Of a DNA stretch of 64,000 nucleotides, positions 22,296-33,266 are shown piece by piece. Origin of the DNA: Stenogyne calaminthoides. Taxonomy: Eukaryota; Streptophyta; Magnoliopsida; Lamiales; Lamiaceae. The notes beneath the pieces are model-generated. The model had not been told where the DNA came from and made no database searches. It saw only the letters and a program-made list of their open reading frames with translations. How positions within the stretch are numbered: the stretch's first letter is position 1; every line of letters starts with the position of its first letter. The position numbers and the translations under genes are program-made. The stretch spans positions 8,618,001-8,682,000 of the forward strand of contig JBBCBC010000012.1 of assembly GCA_037126765.1 (NCBI GenBank), given 5' to 3'.

Positions 22296-22298
<3 letters not shown>
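21889..22298. repeat. 410-bp chimeric palindrome of viral sequence
   Basis: The left arm is 21889-22071 and the right arm is 22116-22298 (183 bp each, about 94% complementary), with a 44-bp loop. Each arm is a join of two viral regions: RNase H start (matching 16506-16600) and an inverted movement-protein piece (matching 12280-12385 on the opposite strand). The right arm ends exactly where a (TA)n tract begins. Confidence 0.9.

Positions 22299-22341
<43 letters not shown>
22299..22341. repeat. (TA)n microsatellite
   Basis: About 21 uninterrupted TA units follow the palindrome directly. With the shorter tract at 11409 it brackets the pararetroviral locus, consistent with integration into a TA repeat. 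Confidence 0.95.
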
Positions 22342-22347
<6 letters not shown>

Positions 22348-23842
22348 ATTTTTTCATCAGCCACTAATAGGGTCTGATATTGCTCCCATAGCTACTCTAA
22401 AAAACCGAACCAAACAAATGACTTAATTAAATCCAAATCTAGGAGAAATTGATGCACTATATGTATATAAATTCCTTCAAAAAATCTTAAGTTAAATCCT
22501 TAGTTTGTTGAAAACTTAAAATATCACTGCACACATCATACTCATATATGGGTTTTTTTTTTGTGAAACAAAGTTACCTTCCTATTTCAAGAGTCAATGA
22601 CAATTAACAAAGCATGTTTATCCCACTTAGCAAAAGAAGAAAATTACAGGCAAATATTTACATGAAGGATCCAGATGTTGTGATCATTTACGTAAAAAGT
22701 ATTAAGATTCTGTGGAGGTGTCCTTACTTTTAAGTTGGAAGCGCTGACATCTGAATTAGGTCCTCATAAACTCCATCTGATATCTCTGAACTTTACAAAG
22801 AATCTTTCCTGGTACGGTCCAAAGCAGTTGCTTCATGTATCCCTGCAAATAAAAAACAATCTTTGATCTTAGAAAACTACTATAACAAAGGAAAATGAGA
22901 AAACAAATTTGATACGGATACCAAGAAATATTGAGTTAACTAAGAATTTAAGAAAAAATATGGTTTTTTTTTACCCTGCAAACCTTTTACAACCCTACTA
23001 ATAGGATGAAGAGCAAATCTACAAAAACTCATTCAGCATAAAAATATGATGAAGTCCGGGAAGATTTCTTAATTCATCAAAAGTCAAGGGGTGTTTTGCT
23101 TTAGAAATGAAATGGTTCTGCTTAAATTAATCACTTAGAATTCATAATCTAAAGAGATGTATGCTTCTAGTTGATCTGCTCATCGACTTTGATGATAAAT
23201 TAAGGAGTCGACCTTGCTATTTACACACAAAAAACCGTAAAATGATAAAATCATTTGTCACTCCAACAATAAGAATTTATTTATTACGCAGTATGCTAGC
23301 TATGATAATGGTCCCCTAAAAAAAATTAAAAACTATCAAAATGTCATAAATTCCTTCACATTTGATCTTTCAGATTACAAGAAGCAATCACACATGCATA
23401 AATAGCATGAAACAAACAACAATATGTATTTCCTTTCTCGGAAACCGAACCTCAGCTAAACAACTTTGTCCCTAGTATAGACTTAAAGTATATATATGGG
23501 TAGATTCTTTTTCACTTAAAAATTAAGTGCATATGGCTAATCTTGATATTTTCCCTGCCACCTATAAACGGGTTCGCAACAAAAAATAGAAACAATCAGT
23601 CGAAATCGATGCAGCATGGGAAAATCTCTATGGAAATCTAACCTGAAATTGTGGTATAGAGTGAGAGTGAGAGTGAGAGACGCGTACTATTGATGCATTA
23701 TCCTTGTCGATTGATAACAACTCTAATCACATTGAAAGGAGAAAACATGCATGCAGCAATTTATCAATCCAACATGCTCAACAAAAGATAAAGGTCTCTA
23801 CCATTTTGTTACGGATTTATTCTCGATGCCCTTTCTCAGGTT
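22342..23842. other. Host-like DNA with one weak candidate exon
   Basis: No full gene is visible. On the minus strand, a pyrimidine-rich tract ending TTTGCAG (acceptor at 22843-22844) is followed by 29 codons to a TAA (22842 down to 22756), starting GYMKQLLWTVPGKILC. It could be the last exon of an unidentified gene or a chance reading frame. The rest is AT-rich and unrecognised. Confidence 0.3.
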
Positions 23843-23847
23843 TTCAC
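23843..23847. repeat. Target site duplication of copia element C (left)
   Basis: TTCAC directly precedes the 5' LTR and is repeated directly after the 3' LTR at 33055-33059, showing a standard five-base integrase duplication. Confidence 0.9.
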
Positions 23848-25644
23848 TGTTGGGATTATACTAGAAAGTATGCTTTTTACTTTGTATAATCAAAATTGAC
23901 TTTCGGACTTATTTACTGAAATAAATTGTTTATCACTGATGCTTTAAATATTATCGAATGTTACATATATTTACTGCATAACTGTTCAATAAGTCGTACG
24001 TGTTACATTGTAGTTAATTTAGTGATACCAGATCACAGAAGATTAAATTAACAGTCCCTTGTAATTAAAAGTACGCCATTCACGACCTAGATGAAAATGA
24101 ACAACCCATCGCGAAATGTTGAAGTGTAATGCTCAGATTGGTTTGTCTTGACCAAGAGATTACACTAGTGCATGACTGATGCACTTAATAGGACCTACAG
24201 GAGGATAAATTCTTCAGAACTGAACAAGGAAGAATCAGACCTCAGTGGTTCGTTATTTCTTAATCTTCGTTCCTTAAATAGGATCACGTGGGATTGATAA
24301 CTATTGCTTTGACTTATCATGGGTAGCGAATCAACGAGATTCAATACTTTTTATCTTGGGCAATATTATTAGTCACATGTGATTGCTAAGATTTAATACG
24401 AAGAATCGTGTGCAAGTACGCTTGTTTGATTTGCCCCCTTAGGAGGTTCATAAGTTTTATCATACCAAAATCTTGCAAGTGGAATTAGTTTCCGGTATGG
24501 ATAATAAAGTTGAACCGTTCCTTGACCAAGGATAAAAGATATTAATTAATTGAAAACTATTTCAGTGACTTGAATTAATTAATGGGTTAGATAATCTTAA
24601 ACATGGGAAATAATAACCGGGAGCCATATTGACTGTAATATGGGTTAAGATGGATAGTGAAATATTAATTATGTAGTGGGATTAATTAATATTTATGGGC
24701 TTGAATAATATTGTGGCTCAATATTAGATATTCAAGGTCCATTAGAAGGTCCAATCTTAATTCTCCTAAAGGCCCCCTGAGTAGCCCAACATATAGTCCA
24801 TTAACTGAAAAATGTGATTAAAATAAAATAAATATTGTTGCTTATTTTTCCCTATTAATTTCGAAAACTATGGATAAGTTGGGAGAAAGATTTTCTTTGA
24901 ATTTTGTTATGGAATGAAGATATGTATTCTTGGAATACAAGATTATCTCATTAAATTCAAGAAATCTCCCACTTGGTTATCTATAATAAAGATTTCGAAA
25001 ATTTTGAAATATAGTGGGCAAGAAAGATTTTCTTGAAAAGATATTATGGAAGATATGTATTTCTTGAAATACAAGAATATCTCATAAATTCAAGAAGATC
25101 CAAATCTTGGATTCTTGGTACCCTATATTTTCGAAAATTACCATAATAAAAGAGTAGGTGGGATTTTGTGGAATATTATAATTATGGGAGAAAGAATATA
25201 GGAGGTATATTCAAGATTTCTTGGAGATCAAGAAAAGATTTTCCCACATTATTTTTGGCCAAAAAATTCGACCACCTTATGTTCTATAAATAGGGGATGA
25301 TTCTTTCGTAAATCCACAAAGGTGGTGCAACATAATTTATTTTCCTTTTGTTAAATCGTTCACAAGTGTCCTTCCACCGGATAGTCGAACGAGGGCTAAG
25401 GGAATACTTGGGAAGTTCTTTTGGTTAGTCTAATCTGCCAGATCACTGCCATCCCAAGAGGTACGTTCACGTAAACTCATAGAATTCCGCATGCGTAGGT
25501 TTTACGTGAATTATTATATGCATGATATGTTGTTGGATTATTATTGAATTAATATAGGATTAATTCATGCTAGTAATAATTATAAGAATTAAATTTGTAT
25601 TTAAATATTCACCCCGAATAGATTTGTGCAACTTATTCCCAACA
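23848..25644 (+). repeat. 5' LTR of element C
   Basis: Starts TGTTGGGATTATAC and ends TTCCCAACA, 1797 bp. The promoter TATAAATAG is at 25285-25293. It is close to the 3' LTR but lacks 33 bp present there (near 32671-32706), and small differences cluster at CAG/CTG words. Confidence 0.93.
25285..25293 (+). promoter_or_regulatory. TATA box of element C
   Basis: TATAAATAGGGG in the 5' LTR, about 360 bp before the LTR end. The same box is in the 3' LTR near 32657. Confidence 0.7.
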
Positions 25645-25646
25645 AC

Positions 25647-25658
25647 TGGTATCAGAGC
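25647..25658 (+). promoter_or_regulatory. Primer-binding site of element C
   Basis: TGGTATCAGAGC, two bases after the LTR end, is the standard site complementary to the 3' end of initiator methionine tRNA. Confidence 0.9.
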
Positions 25659-27162
25659 TACGGTTTCAGGCTCTGGATTTTTTAAATTGTAATTTAATTC
25701 ATTGACGTTAAATTTGAAATTGGATAGTAGAATTGCTAGATCTGTTTTGCAGGTATCCAATTGTCATGGAATTTAATGTGTTTATTTATGCATGCATATA
25801 AATTATGGTTTTTAATTCGATTCTTTCGGATTCGTTTTGCCTCGTGAAAAAATCCACGAGTAGATTAGGATTTGTTTGATTTGATCAATGTAATAGACTA
25901 GTCTAGATCTAGGTTTATTTATTTTTTGTAAATAAATTGTAACCGGATCGAAAACGAGGACGGAGACGAAGAATTAAAGGACAAAATCCGTAACGGCGTA
26001 AAGCGGCGTCGTCGTCTGAAAAATGTGCCAAGGAGGCAGGCCAGCGACACGGATATGCTACAGCACGACGAAAGACCGGCGAGGCCGAGGGCCGAGCGCA
26101 GGATATCCGTCACACGACGGGCGCTAGCGAAGCGCACTGCGGCGCTGGACCGCGGGCTGACGCAGGCAGATGCGCGAGGATATGCGCGGTGCCGAGAATC
26201 GCTGGTGCGAATCGGCCGGGCGAAGCGACGCTGGCGAGCGGATGCGATGCGATCACCGCCGAGAAGTGCCGGACCGCCGAGGCGCGCCGAAGGCGCTGGC
26301 GGGGCGACGCCGCCGAAGGTCAGCTGAGGCGTAATCGCCGGCGGGCCGCCGATGCGGGCGCAGCATCCTCGGCCAGCCGCTGGCGCGGCATTTTGAGATC
26401 TTTTATATCTTTTTTCGAGACGAATGAGTGAGAAATTCAAGACGGTGAGCTTTCTTCAAGATCAAGCCAAGAAAAATTAAACCATGACAATTGGATAATT
26501 TTGCCCAATATGTTTTTTTTTTTTTTTTTTTTTGCTTGGATTTATTTTGTGCTATCTTATGCTTTATTTAATTTGTTTAAATGTGTTTGCATGAGAGTTG
26601 TCCAAATGAAAAATCTCATCTTCAAAATTACTAAGTATGTTTAAATAATTAATTGACAATTTTATTCCGGATAATAAAATTGAATTAATTTTGACCTCCA
26701 TGATTTATTTATTTGTGAATTCTTTTGGAGAAATTCCCCCCACGGGACGGTCAAAAGATAGCTTTCACATGAATGGATTCCAAATGTATGATTGTGGGTT
26801 ATTACTAGTGGCGACGATGACCCTCCCCACGAGGCTCGTTCAAAACGAAATAATAATCCTGTATTTAATCATGGTTATTACTTAGGTATAAAATTGATAT
26901 GCATATACTTCCCCGAAGTCCCTGTCAATTTTATATTGGTCAAGTGGGAGCCAACTATTAATCTGGATATTAAAGGTTTGTAACAGTTCTTGTTTGTAAC
27001 CTGCTTAAATGTGTTTAAATAATGACCCACCCCACGTGGCTTATTTAAACTGTTTTGAGATGTTGGCTGAGGCATGTTCATATTTTTTTGAGATTTTAAT
27101 GTGATGCATGTGATCAAACCTTGTGATATATTTGTGCTTATGCATATTATTATTTATTTCAG
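25659..27162 (+). other. Long leader of element C with a GC-rich block
   Basis: A 1.5-kb untranslated leader lies between the primer-binding site and gag. About 25930-26400 is strikingly GC- and CpG-rich, unlike all surrounding DNA. A 20-base T run lies at 26514-26533. The leader ends in a polypyrimidine stretch and AG (27161-27162), which looks like a splice acceptor just before the gag frame opens. ORFs on both strands of the GC block are compositional and not treated as genes. Confidence 0.6.
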
Positions 27163-27924
27163 TTCATCATATCGCAACCTTTTAATCCACTGTTATATAC
27201 ACTCAAAGAACATCAATTAACTGGCGAAAACTATAATGTTTGGAAACGAAATATGAGTTTTGTCCTACCTGCACAAAAACATTATTGGATTCTTGATGTA
27301 CCCAAGCCACGTAAGCCTACTGATGAATCACCTGACGAGGAAAGACATGAGTATAATATTTGGGAGCAGTCCAATGAACCCATGAAACGTGTAATCTTGA
27401 CTTCACTGTCTGATGATTTGAGACACATTCATGAAGGTGTTGAGTCTGCTGCGGAAATTATGCAAAGTCTTGAAGAAATGTTTTTAACAAAAGACAGCAT
27501 GATCAATCAGTTTAAAAATGACGACGTGGCTAGGCTAAAGATGGCTGAGGGAACACCTGTAAGGGAGCATGTTCTCAGAGTCAAACACCATTTTCAAAAA
27601 CTGGCTTATCTCGGAACTAAGTATTGTAATGAGGCCCAAATCGAATTTATGTTGCTAACTCTGCCAAGGAGCTTCGATGGATTTTACCGTAGTTTTGTGA
27701 TGAGTGATCACATGTTTACTATGGATATCCTACAAGAAGCCTTGGAGAAAGTAGAGAAGCCTTTAGGAAAGAAAGACGAAGCATTGGTGACCAAAAGTCT
27801 TTTCTCGAGATCTAGGCCAGTGGAAGGCAAGTCTCAAGAAAAGGAAAGTGGTCAGAACCAATGCAAACTCATCACTAAGAAAAGTGAGAAAAAGACAGTT
27901 AGTTGTTTGGGTGTCAAGAAATGA
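27163..27924 (+). pseudogene. gag of element C
   Basis: The copia gag capsid region (Retrotran_gag/UBN2 type) is open from about 27127 and has its first in-frame Met only at 27253. Gag-like residues FNPLLYTLKEHQLTGENY lie upstream of that Met, so translation probably starts elsewhere, perhaps after splicing at 27162. A TGA at 27922-27924 interrupts the frame. In the same frame beyond it is the CCHC zinc knuckle CFNCWEKGHWRSVC (27937-27978). The domain packages element RNA in virus-like particles. Confidence 0.8.
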
Positions 27925-28782
27925 CCAAAAGAAATATGTTTTAATTGCTGGGAGAAAGGACATTGGAGGTCAGTCTGTTCCAATCCCAAAAGGAGAGGAA
28001 GGAAAGGTAATTCTCACGCACTAGTTGTTGAAACTTGTTTAGCGGCGTATGCCTCCCATTTATGGGTGGTGGATACGGGATCCACTAATCATGTTTGTTT
28101 CACATTACAGGGGTTCAAGCGGATCCGGCAACTAAGTGGAAGTGAGATCCTCATCACACTGGGCGATGCTACGAGAGTGGCAGCTGAAGCAGTGGGAGAA
28201 GTGCACCTGTCTTTTGAAGACAGAGTTTTAATTCTTAGAGATGTTCTTTACGTTCCAAGTTTTAGAAAGAATTTAATTTCAGTTTCTAAACTTTTTCATG
28301 ATGGATATTCGGTTACTTTTAATAAAGTTGTTACCATTTCTCTTTTTGATAAATTTATCTGTCATGGAACTTTGTCGAATAATCTCTATACAATTAACTG
28401 TGCACACCACTCACGAAATGCATCCTATAACACATCAATTGTTTCCGAGAAAAGAAAACGTTCACCAGACGTGAACGAGACACTTCCTTGGCATCTAAGA
28501 TTAGGTCATATAAATCCAAAGAGGATCCAAAGGTTGGTAAAAGACGGTTCACTGGAGCTTCTCCAAGTTGAACCAATTCCAACCTGCGAATCATGTTTGG
28601 AGGGTAAAATGACCAAGAGGGCATTTGGAGCCAAGGGGAATAGAGCCAAAGAAGTGTTAGAGATCGTTCACACAGATGTATGTGGTCCAATGTCAACCAA
28701 AGCAAGAGGAGGTTATGAGTATTTTGTCACTTTTATTGATGATTACTCAAGAATGCGGTTACATTTTCCTTATGAAGCATAA
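27925..28782 (+). pseudogene. Protease and N-terminal integrase of element C
   Basis: This is the same frame as gag, after the TGA. It reads a CCHC knuckle, the aspartic protease motif WVVDTGSTNHVC (catalytic Asp codon 28072), and then the integrase zinc-binding pattern WHLRLGHIN followed by CESCLEGK, and the core start VHTDVCGPM with the first catalytic Asp. The frame closes at 28782 in the middle of the integrase core (FIDDYSRM). After this point the sequence is heavily disturbed. Confidence 0.85.
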
Positions 28783-29592
28783 ATCGAGACCTTTGAGAAA
28801 TTAAAAGAATTTAAGGCTCAAGCGAGAGAATCATAGGGAAAAATGTATCAAGTCTCTACGATCGATCGATCGTGGAGGCGAATACCTCAAATATGAGTTT
28901 TTGAACTACTTATCGATGAAGGGATTGCATCCCACCATCACACCTTAACCCCTCAACAAAACGGGGTTGCGAATCTAAGAAACATAACTTTTTTGAAATG
29001 GTTAGATCTATGATGAGTTATCGCGGATCTTCCCAAGTCGCTTCGGGGTCATGCCTTGAAACAAAGAAATTATATTCGAACTTGATGCCATCCAAATCGG
29101 TTCCCAAAACTTCCAAAGAATTGTGGACCGGGCGCAAGCCTAGTATGAGACACATGAGAATTTGGGGGTGTCCGGCCTACGTGTTGGACAAGGAAGCCGG
29201 AAAATTGGATCCTCGATCAGAATTAAGGTTGTTTGTAGGATACCCCGGGAACAAAAAAGGTGTATGTTCTATGGTCCCGAAGATCAAAAGGTGGTCATAA
29301 GCACCCACTTTAGATTTTTGGAAGAAGACTATATGAACGAAAGAAAACTCAGAAGTGATATTACCTTAAATGAGCTAAGAGGGCAAACCTCAATGCCAAT
29401 TGTACTAGACAATATACCAAATGACACGTTTTCACAACCGGAGCCTCGTCGTAGTGAGAGGGTTGTAAGACAGCCCGAGAGATTCATGGGAATAGGAGAG
29501 TCCTCGGACTTGATTCCTGACAAGACGAATCGCAACCCATGGACATATGACGAGGCACTCCAAGACAAGGATCAGATTCTTGGCAAACAACA
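28783..29592 (+). pseudogene. Rest of integrase of element C (fragmented)
   Basis: Pieces at 28998-29300 and 29162-29596 are recognisable: MVRSMMSY, PSKSVPKTSKELWTGRKPS, WGCPAYVLD, LFVGYPGNKKG and the RFLEEDY end, all standard copia integrase C-terminal segments. They lie in two or three frames with gaps. Sequence from 28785 on has lost most CAG/CTG words relative to the upstream half (see findings). Confidence 0.75.
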
Positions 29593-31160
29593 ATGAAAGC
29601 CGAAATGGGTTCAATGTTTCATAACAGAGTGTGGGAGCTAGTCGAACCACTTAATGGGATCAAACCCATTGGATGCAAGTGGGTATATAAGAGAAAAAGA
29701 GGACCGGACGGGAAGGTTGAAACCTTCAAAGCAAGACTAGCTGGCGAAAAGGTTATACTCGAAAAGAAGGGATCGATTATGAGGAAACTTTTTTTCGCCA
29801 AAGAGCCATGCTCAAGTCTATCCGTATTCTCTTATCGATTCTTTGTTCATTTTGACTTTGAAATCGGCAAATGGATGTCAAGATGGCTTTCCTTAACGGA
29901 AGTCTTGATGAAGAGATCTATATGCAACAACCCCAAGGCTTCATTGAAAAAGGCCAAGAACACCTAGTTTGTAAGCTCATGAAGTCCATTTACGGACTCA
30001 AACAGCATCCGTGAGCTTGGAACCAATGTTTTGATCATGTTATAAAGTCTTATGGGTTCGATCAAAACGAGTTTGAAAGTTGTGTGTACAAAAAGCGTGT
30101 CGAATCGCATTGGTATTCTTAGTACTATCGTAGATGACATTCGATCATCGGGAGCGATGTAAAGGTGTTATCGGATGTAAGGGCATGACTCTCAAAAACA
30201 GTTTTGATATGAAAGACTTAGGGGGAAGCCGGACACATCCTTGGGATCAAGATCACTCGAGATCGCAAGAAAATGATGATCGGGCTTATCGCAAAACTTC
30301 ATACATAGACACTTTGCCTTGAACGCTTCAAAGATGAAAGATTCCAAGAAAAGGCTTCGTGCCTTTCGGACATGGAATCCATCTATCTAAGAAAATGTCC
30401 CTAAGACCTTGAAAGGAGATAGATGACATGAAAGACATTCCTTATGCTTGGTACCGGAAGCCTTATGTATGCAATCTTTGTGCAGACCCGAATATCTGCT
30501 TTGACGTAGGCATGGTGGCAAAATATCAAAATAATCCGGGAAAGAGCATTGAGCGGCGCTAAAAAACATTCCAAGTATCCGAAAAGAACTCGGGATAGAA
30601 TGTTGGTTTATCGGCCAGATAGTCCAATCCCCATCGGCTACTGCGGACTCGGTTTCAATCGGACATAGACTCGGAAAATCTACCTCCGGTAGTGTGTTTT
30701 TGCATGGGGGAGGAGCCGTGACATGGAGAAGTGTCAAGGCAAATCGTCGCAGATTCTACCATGGAAGCCGAATATGTAGTCGCTTGCGAGGCGGCAAATG
30801 AAAAGAAGCGGTTTAGCTCAAGCACTTCCTAGTGGACTTAGATGTGGTTCGGTTTGCCCATGAGAATCATCATTTTATTGTGACAATGCTTAGGAAGCGG
30901 TTAAAAATTCAAGGGAACCAAGAGCCCACAAAACCGATAAACACATTGAAAGGAAATACTATCTTATACGAGATATCGTTAAGAGATGATATATAGATGT
31001 GGCAAAGATAGCGTCGAGGACAACCTGGCGAGATCCATTCACAAAGAGTCCGCCTCTGAATACATTCGAGAGACATGTGGAAGGAATGAGTGTCAAGACC
31101 AGTTTGCCCGATGCTTTGAGTATAAGTGGGAGAAATTATTAGGTTCGTGTAGGTGACATT
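29593..31160 (+). pseudogene. RT and RNase H of element C (fragmented)
   Basis: The RT start is readable (EMGSMFHNRVWELVEP and IGCKWVYKRKRGPDGKVE, 29600-29730), followed by frame-shifted remnants of the catalytic half (near 30110-30140) and the RNase H end (TMEAEYVVACEAA-like near 30755-30790, in a disturbed frame). No continuous frame exceeds about 125 codons. It is inactive as read. Confidence 0.7.
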
Positions 31161-31213
31161 AGATGTCACAGATACTTAACATGTTGTAGTATACTTAAAA
31201 GGACTTTGAGTAT

Positions 31214-31224
31214 AAGTGGGAGAT
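31214..31224 (+). promoter_or_regulatory. Polypurine tract of element C
   Basis: AAGTGGGAGAT sits immediately upstream of the 3' LTR, the expected site for plus-strand priming. Confidence 0.8.
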
Positions 31225-33054
31225 TGTTGGGATTATACTAGAAAGTATGCTTTTTACTTTGTATAATCAAAACCCAATTTCGGACTTATTTATCAAATAA
31301 ATTGTTTATCATCGATGCTTTAAATATTATCGAATGTTACATATATTTACTGCATAATTGTTCAATAAGTCGTACGTGTTACATTGTAGCTAATTTAGTG
31401 ATACCAGATCACAGAAGATTAAATTAACAGTCCCTTGTAACTAAAAGTACGCCATTCACGACCTAGGTGGAAATGAACAACCCATCGCGAAAGGTTGAAG
31501 TGTAAGGCTCAGATTGACTTGTCTTGACCAAGAGATTACACTAGTGCATGATGATGCACCTTTGAATAGGACCTCTGAGGAGGATAAATTCTTGAATCGA
31601 ACAAGGAAGAATCAGACCTCAGTGGTTCGTTATTTCTTAATCTTCGTTCCTTAAATAGGATCACGTGGGATTGGTAACTATTGTCTTGACTTATCATGGG
31701 TAGCGAATCAACGAGATTCAATACTTTTTATCTTGGGTAATATTATTAGTCACATGTGATTGCTAAGATTTATCTGAAGAATGAATCGTGCAAAATACGC
31801 TTGTTTGATTTGCCCCTTTGGAGGTTCATAAACTTTATCATACCAAATCTTGCAAGTGGAATTAGTTTCCCAGATAGATAATAATGTTGAACCGTTCCTT
31901 GACCAAGGATAAAAGATATTAATTAATGAAAAGCTATTTCAAAGGGCTTGAATTAATTAATGGGCTAGATAATCTTAAACATGGGAAATAATAACCGAGC
32001 CATATTGATTTGTAATATGGGTTAAGATGGATAGTCTTAATATTAATTATGTAGTGGGATTAATTAATATTTATGGGCTTGAATAATATTGTGGCTCAAT
32101 ATTAGATATTCAAGGTCCATTAGAAGGTCCAATCTTAATTCTCCTAAAGGCCCCCTGAGTAGCCCAACATATAGTCCATTAACTGAAAAAGGTGATTAAA
32201 ATAAAATAAATATTGTTGCTTATTTTTCCCTATTAATTTCGAAAATTATGGATAAGTTGGGAGAAAGATTTTCTTTGAATTTTGTTATGGAATGAAGATA
32301 TGTATTCTTGGAATACAAGATTATCTCATTAAATTCAAGAAATCTCTCACTTGGTTATCTATAATAAAGATTTCGAAAATTTTGAAATATAGTGGGCAAA
32401 AAAGATTTTCTTGAAAAGATATTATGGAAGATATGTATTTCTTGAAATACAAGAATATCTCATAAATTCAAGAAGATCTAAATCTTGGATTCTTGGTACC
32501 CTATATTTTCGAAAATTACCATAATAATAGGTGGGATTTTGTGGAATATTATAATTATGGGAGAAAGAATATAGGATATATATTCAAGATTTCTTGGAGA
32601 TCAAGAAAAGATTTTCCCACATTATTTTTGGCCTAAAAATTCAACCACCTTATGCTCTATAAATAGGGGATGATTCTTTCATTCCCAAGTACAATTCCAT
32701 GTGCTGGAAAAATTAGTAAATCCACAAAGGTGGTGCAACATAATTTATTTTTCTTTTGTTAAATCGTTCACAAGTGTCCTTCCACCGGATAGTCGAACGA
32801 GGGCTAAGGGAATACTTGGGAAGTTCTTTTGGTTAGTCTAATCTGCCAGATCACTGCCATCCCAAGAGGTACGTTCACGTAAACTCGTAGAATTCCGCAT
32901 GCGTAGGTTTTACGTGAATTATTATATGCATGATATGTTGTTGGATTATTATTTGAATTAATATAGGATTAATTCATGCTAGTAATAATTATAAGAATTA
33001 AATTTGTATTTAAATATTCACCCCGAATAGATCTGTGCAACTTATTCCCCAACA
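31225..33054 (+). repeat. 3' LTR of element C
   Basis: Starts TGTTGGGATTATAC and ends CCCCAACA, 1830 bp, followed by TTCAC. It is 33 bp longer than the 5' LTR because of a segment near 32671-32706 containing CCAAGTACAATTCC. Confidence 0.93.
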
Positions 33055-33266
33055 TTCACCTATATCTACAAATTGCACCTAAAGATTTTTGTCACTTTAT
33101 ATTGTCTCAGTTTTCTAGGGGAGGGACATCCTTAACAGTATCAAAGTTTACATGAATAATCATTATTTCCTACCAATACCGTACTTGTTCTTGCTAAATT
33201 TCACCGAATATTTACTTGTAAACATATTATAAAAGCTGGAATAAAAAAAATCAAACGAAAACCTAC

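Larger units (their letters stand above)
19293..22298 (+). mobile_element. Endogenous pararetrovirus, partial copy 2
   Basis: A 29-bp inverted piece of the coat-protein end (19293-19321, reverse complement of 13776-13804) leads directly into the plus-strand zinc-finger region. Protease, RT and the start of RNase H follow, closely matching copy 1 (13817-16600). The copy then ends in a large palindrome and a (TA)n tract. Many one-base homopolymer differences from copy 1 break the zinc-finger and protease frames. The RT is open. Confidence 0.85.
23848..33054 (+). mobile_element. Ty1/copia LTR retrotransposon C (complete, inactive)
   Basis: Two LTRs of about 1.8 kb (TGTTGGG...CAACA) flank a primer-binding site, a gag-pol region in copia order (gag, protease, integrase, RT, RNase H) and a purine tract. 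Five-base target duplications TTCAC confirm a single integration. Gag-pol is interrupted by a TGA at 27922 and by many stops and shifts after 28782. The insertion lies about 210 bp 3' of the last recognised exon of the dehydrogenase pseudogene (minus strand), so it probably entered that gene's intron or 3' flank. Confidence 0.93.

Noticed and set aside
11428..22298. Classification of the viral locus as a Ty3/gypsy retrotransposon
   Set aside because: No integrase and no LTR were found, while movement-protein-like and coat-protein-like regions are present upstream of RT.
25919..26440. ORFs on both strands in the GC-rich block (up to 173 codons)
   Set aside because: Long ORFs are expected by chance in GC-rich DNA. 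The products are Arg/Ala-rich without a motif, and overlapping ORFs exist on both strands.
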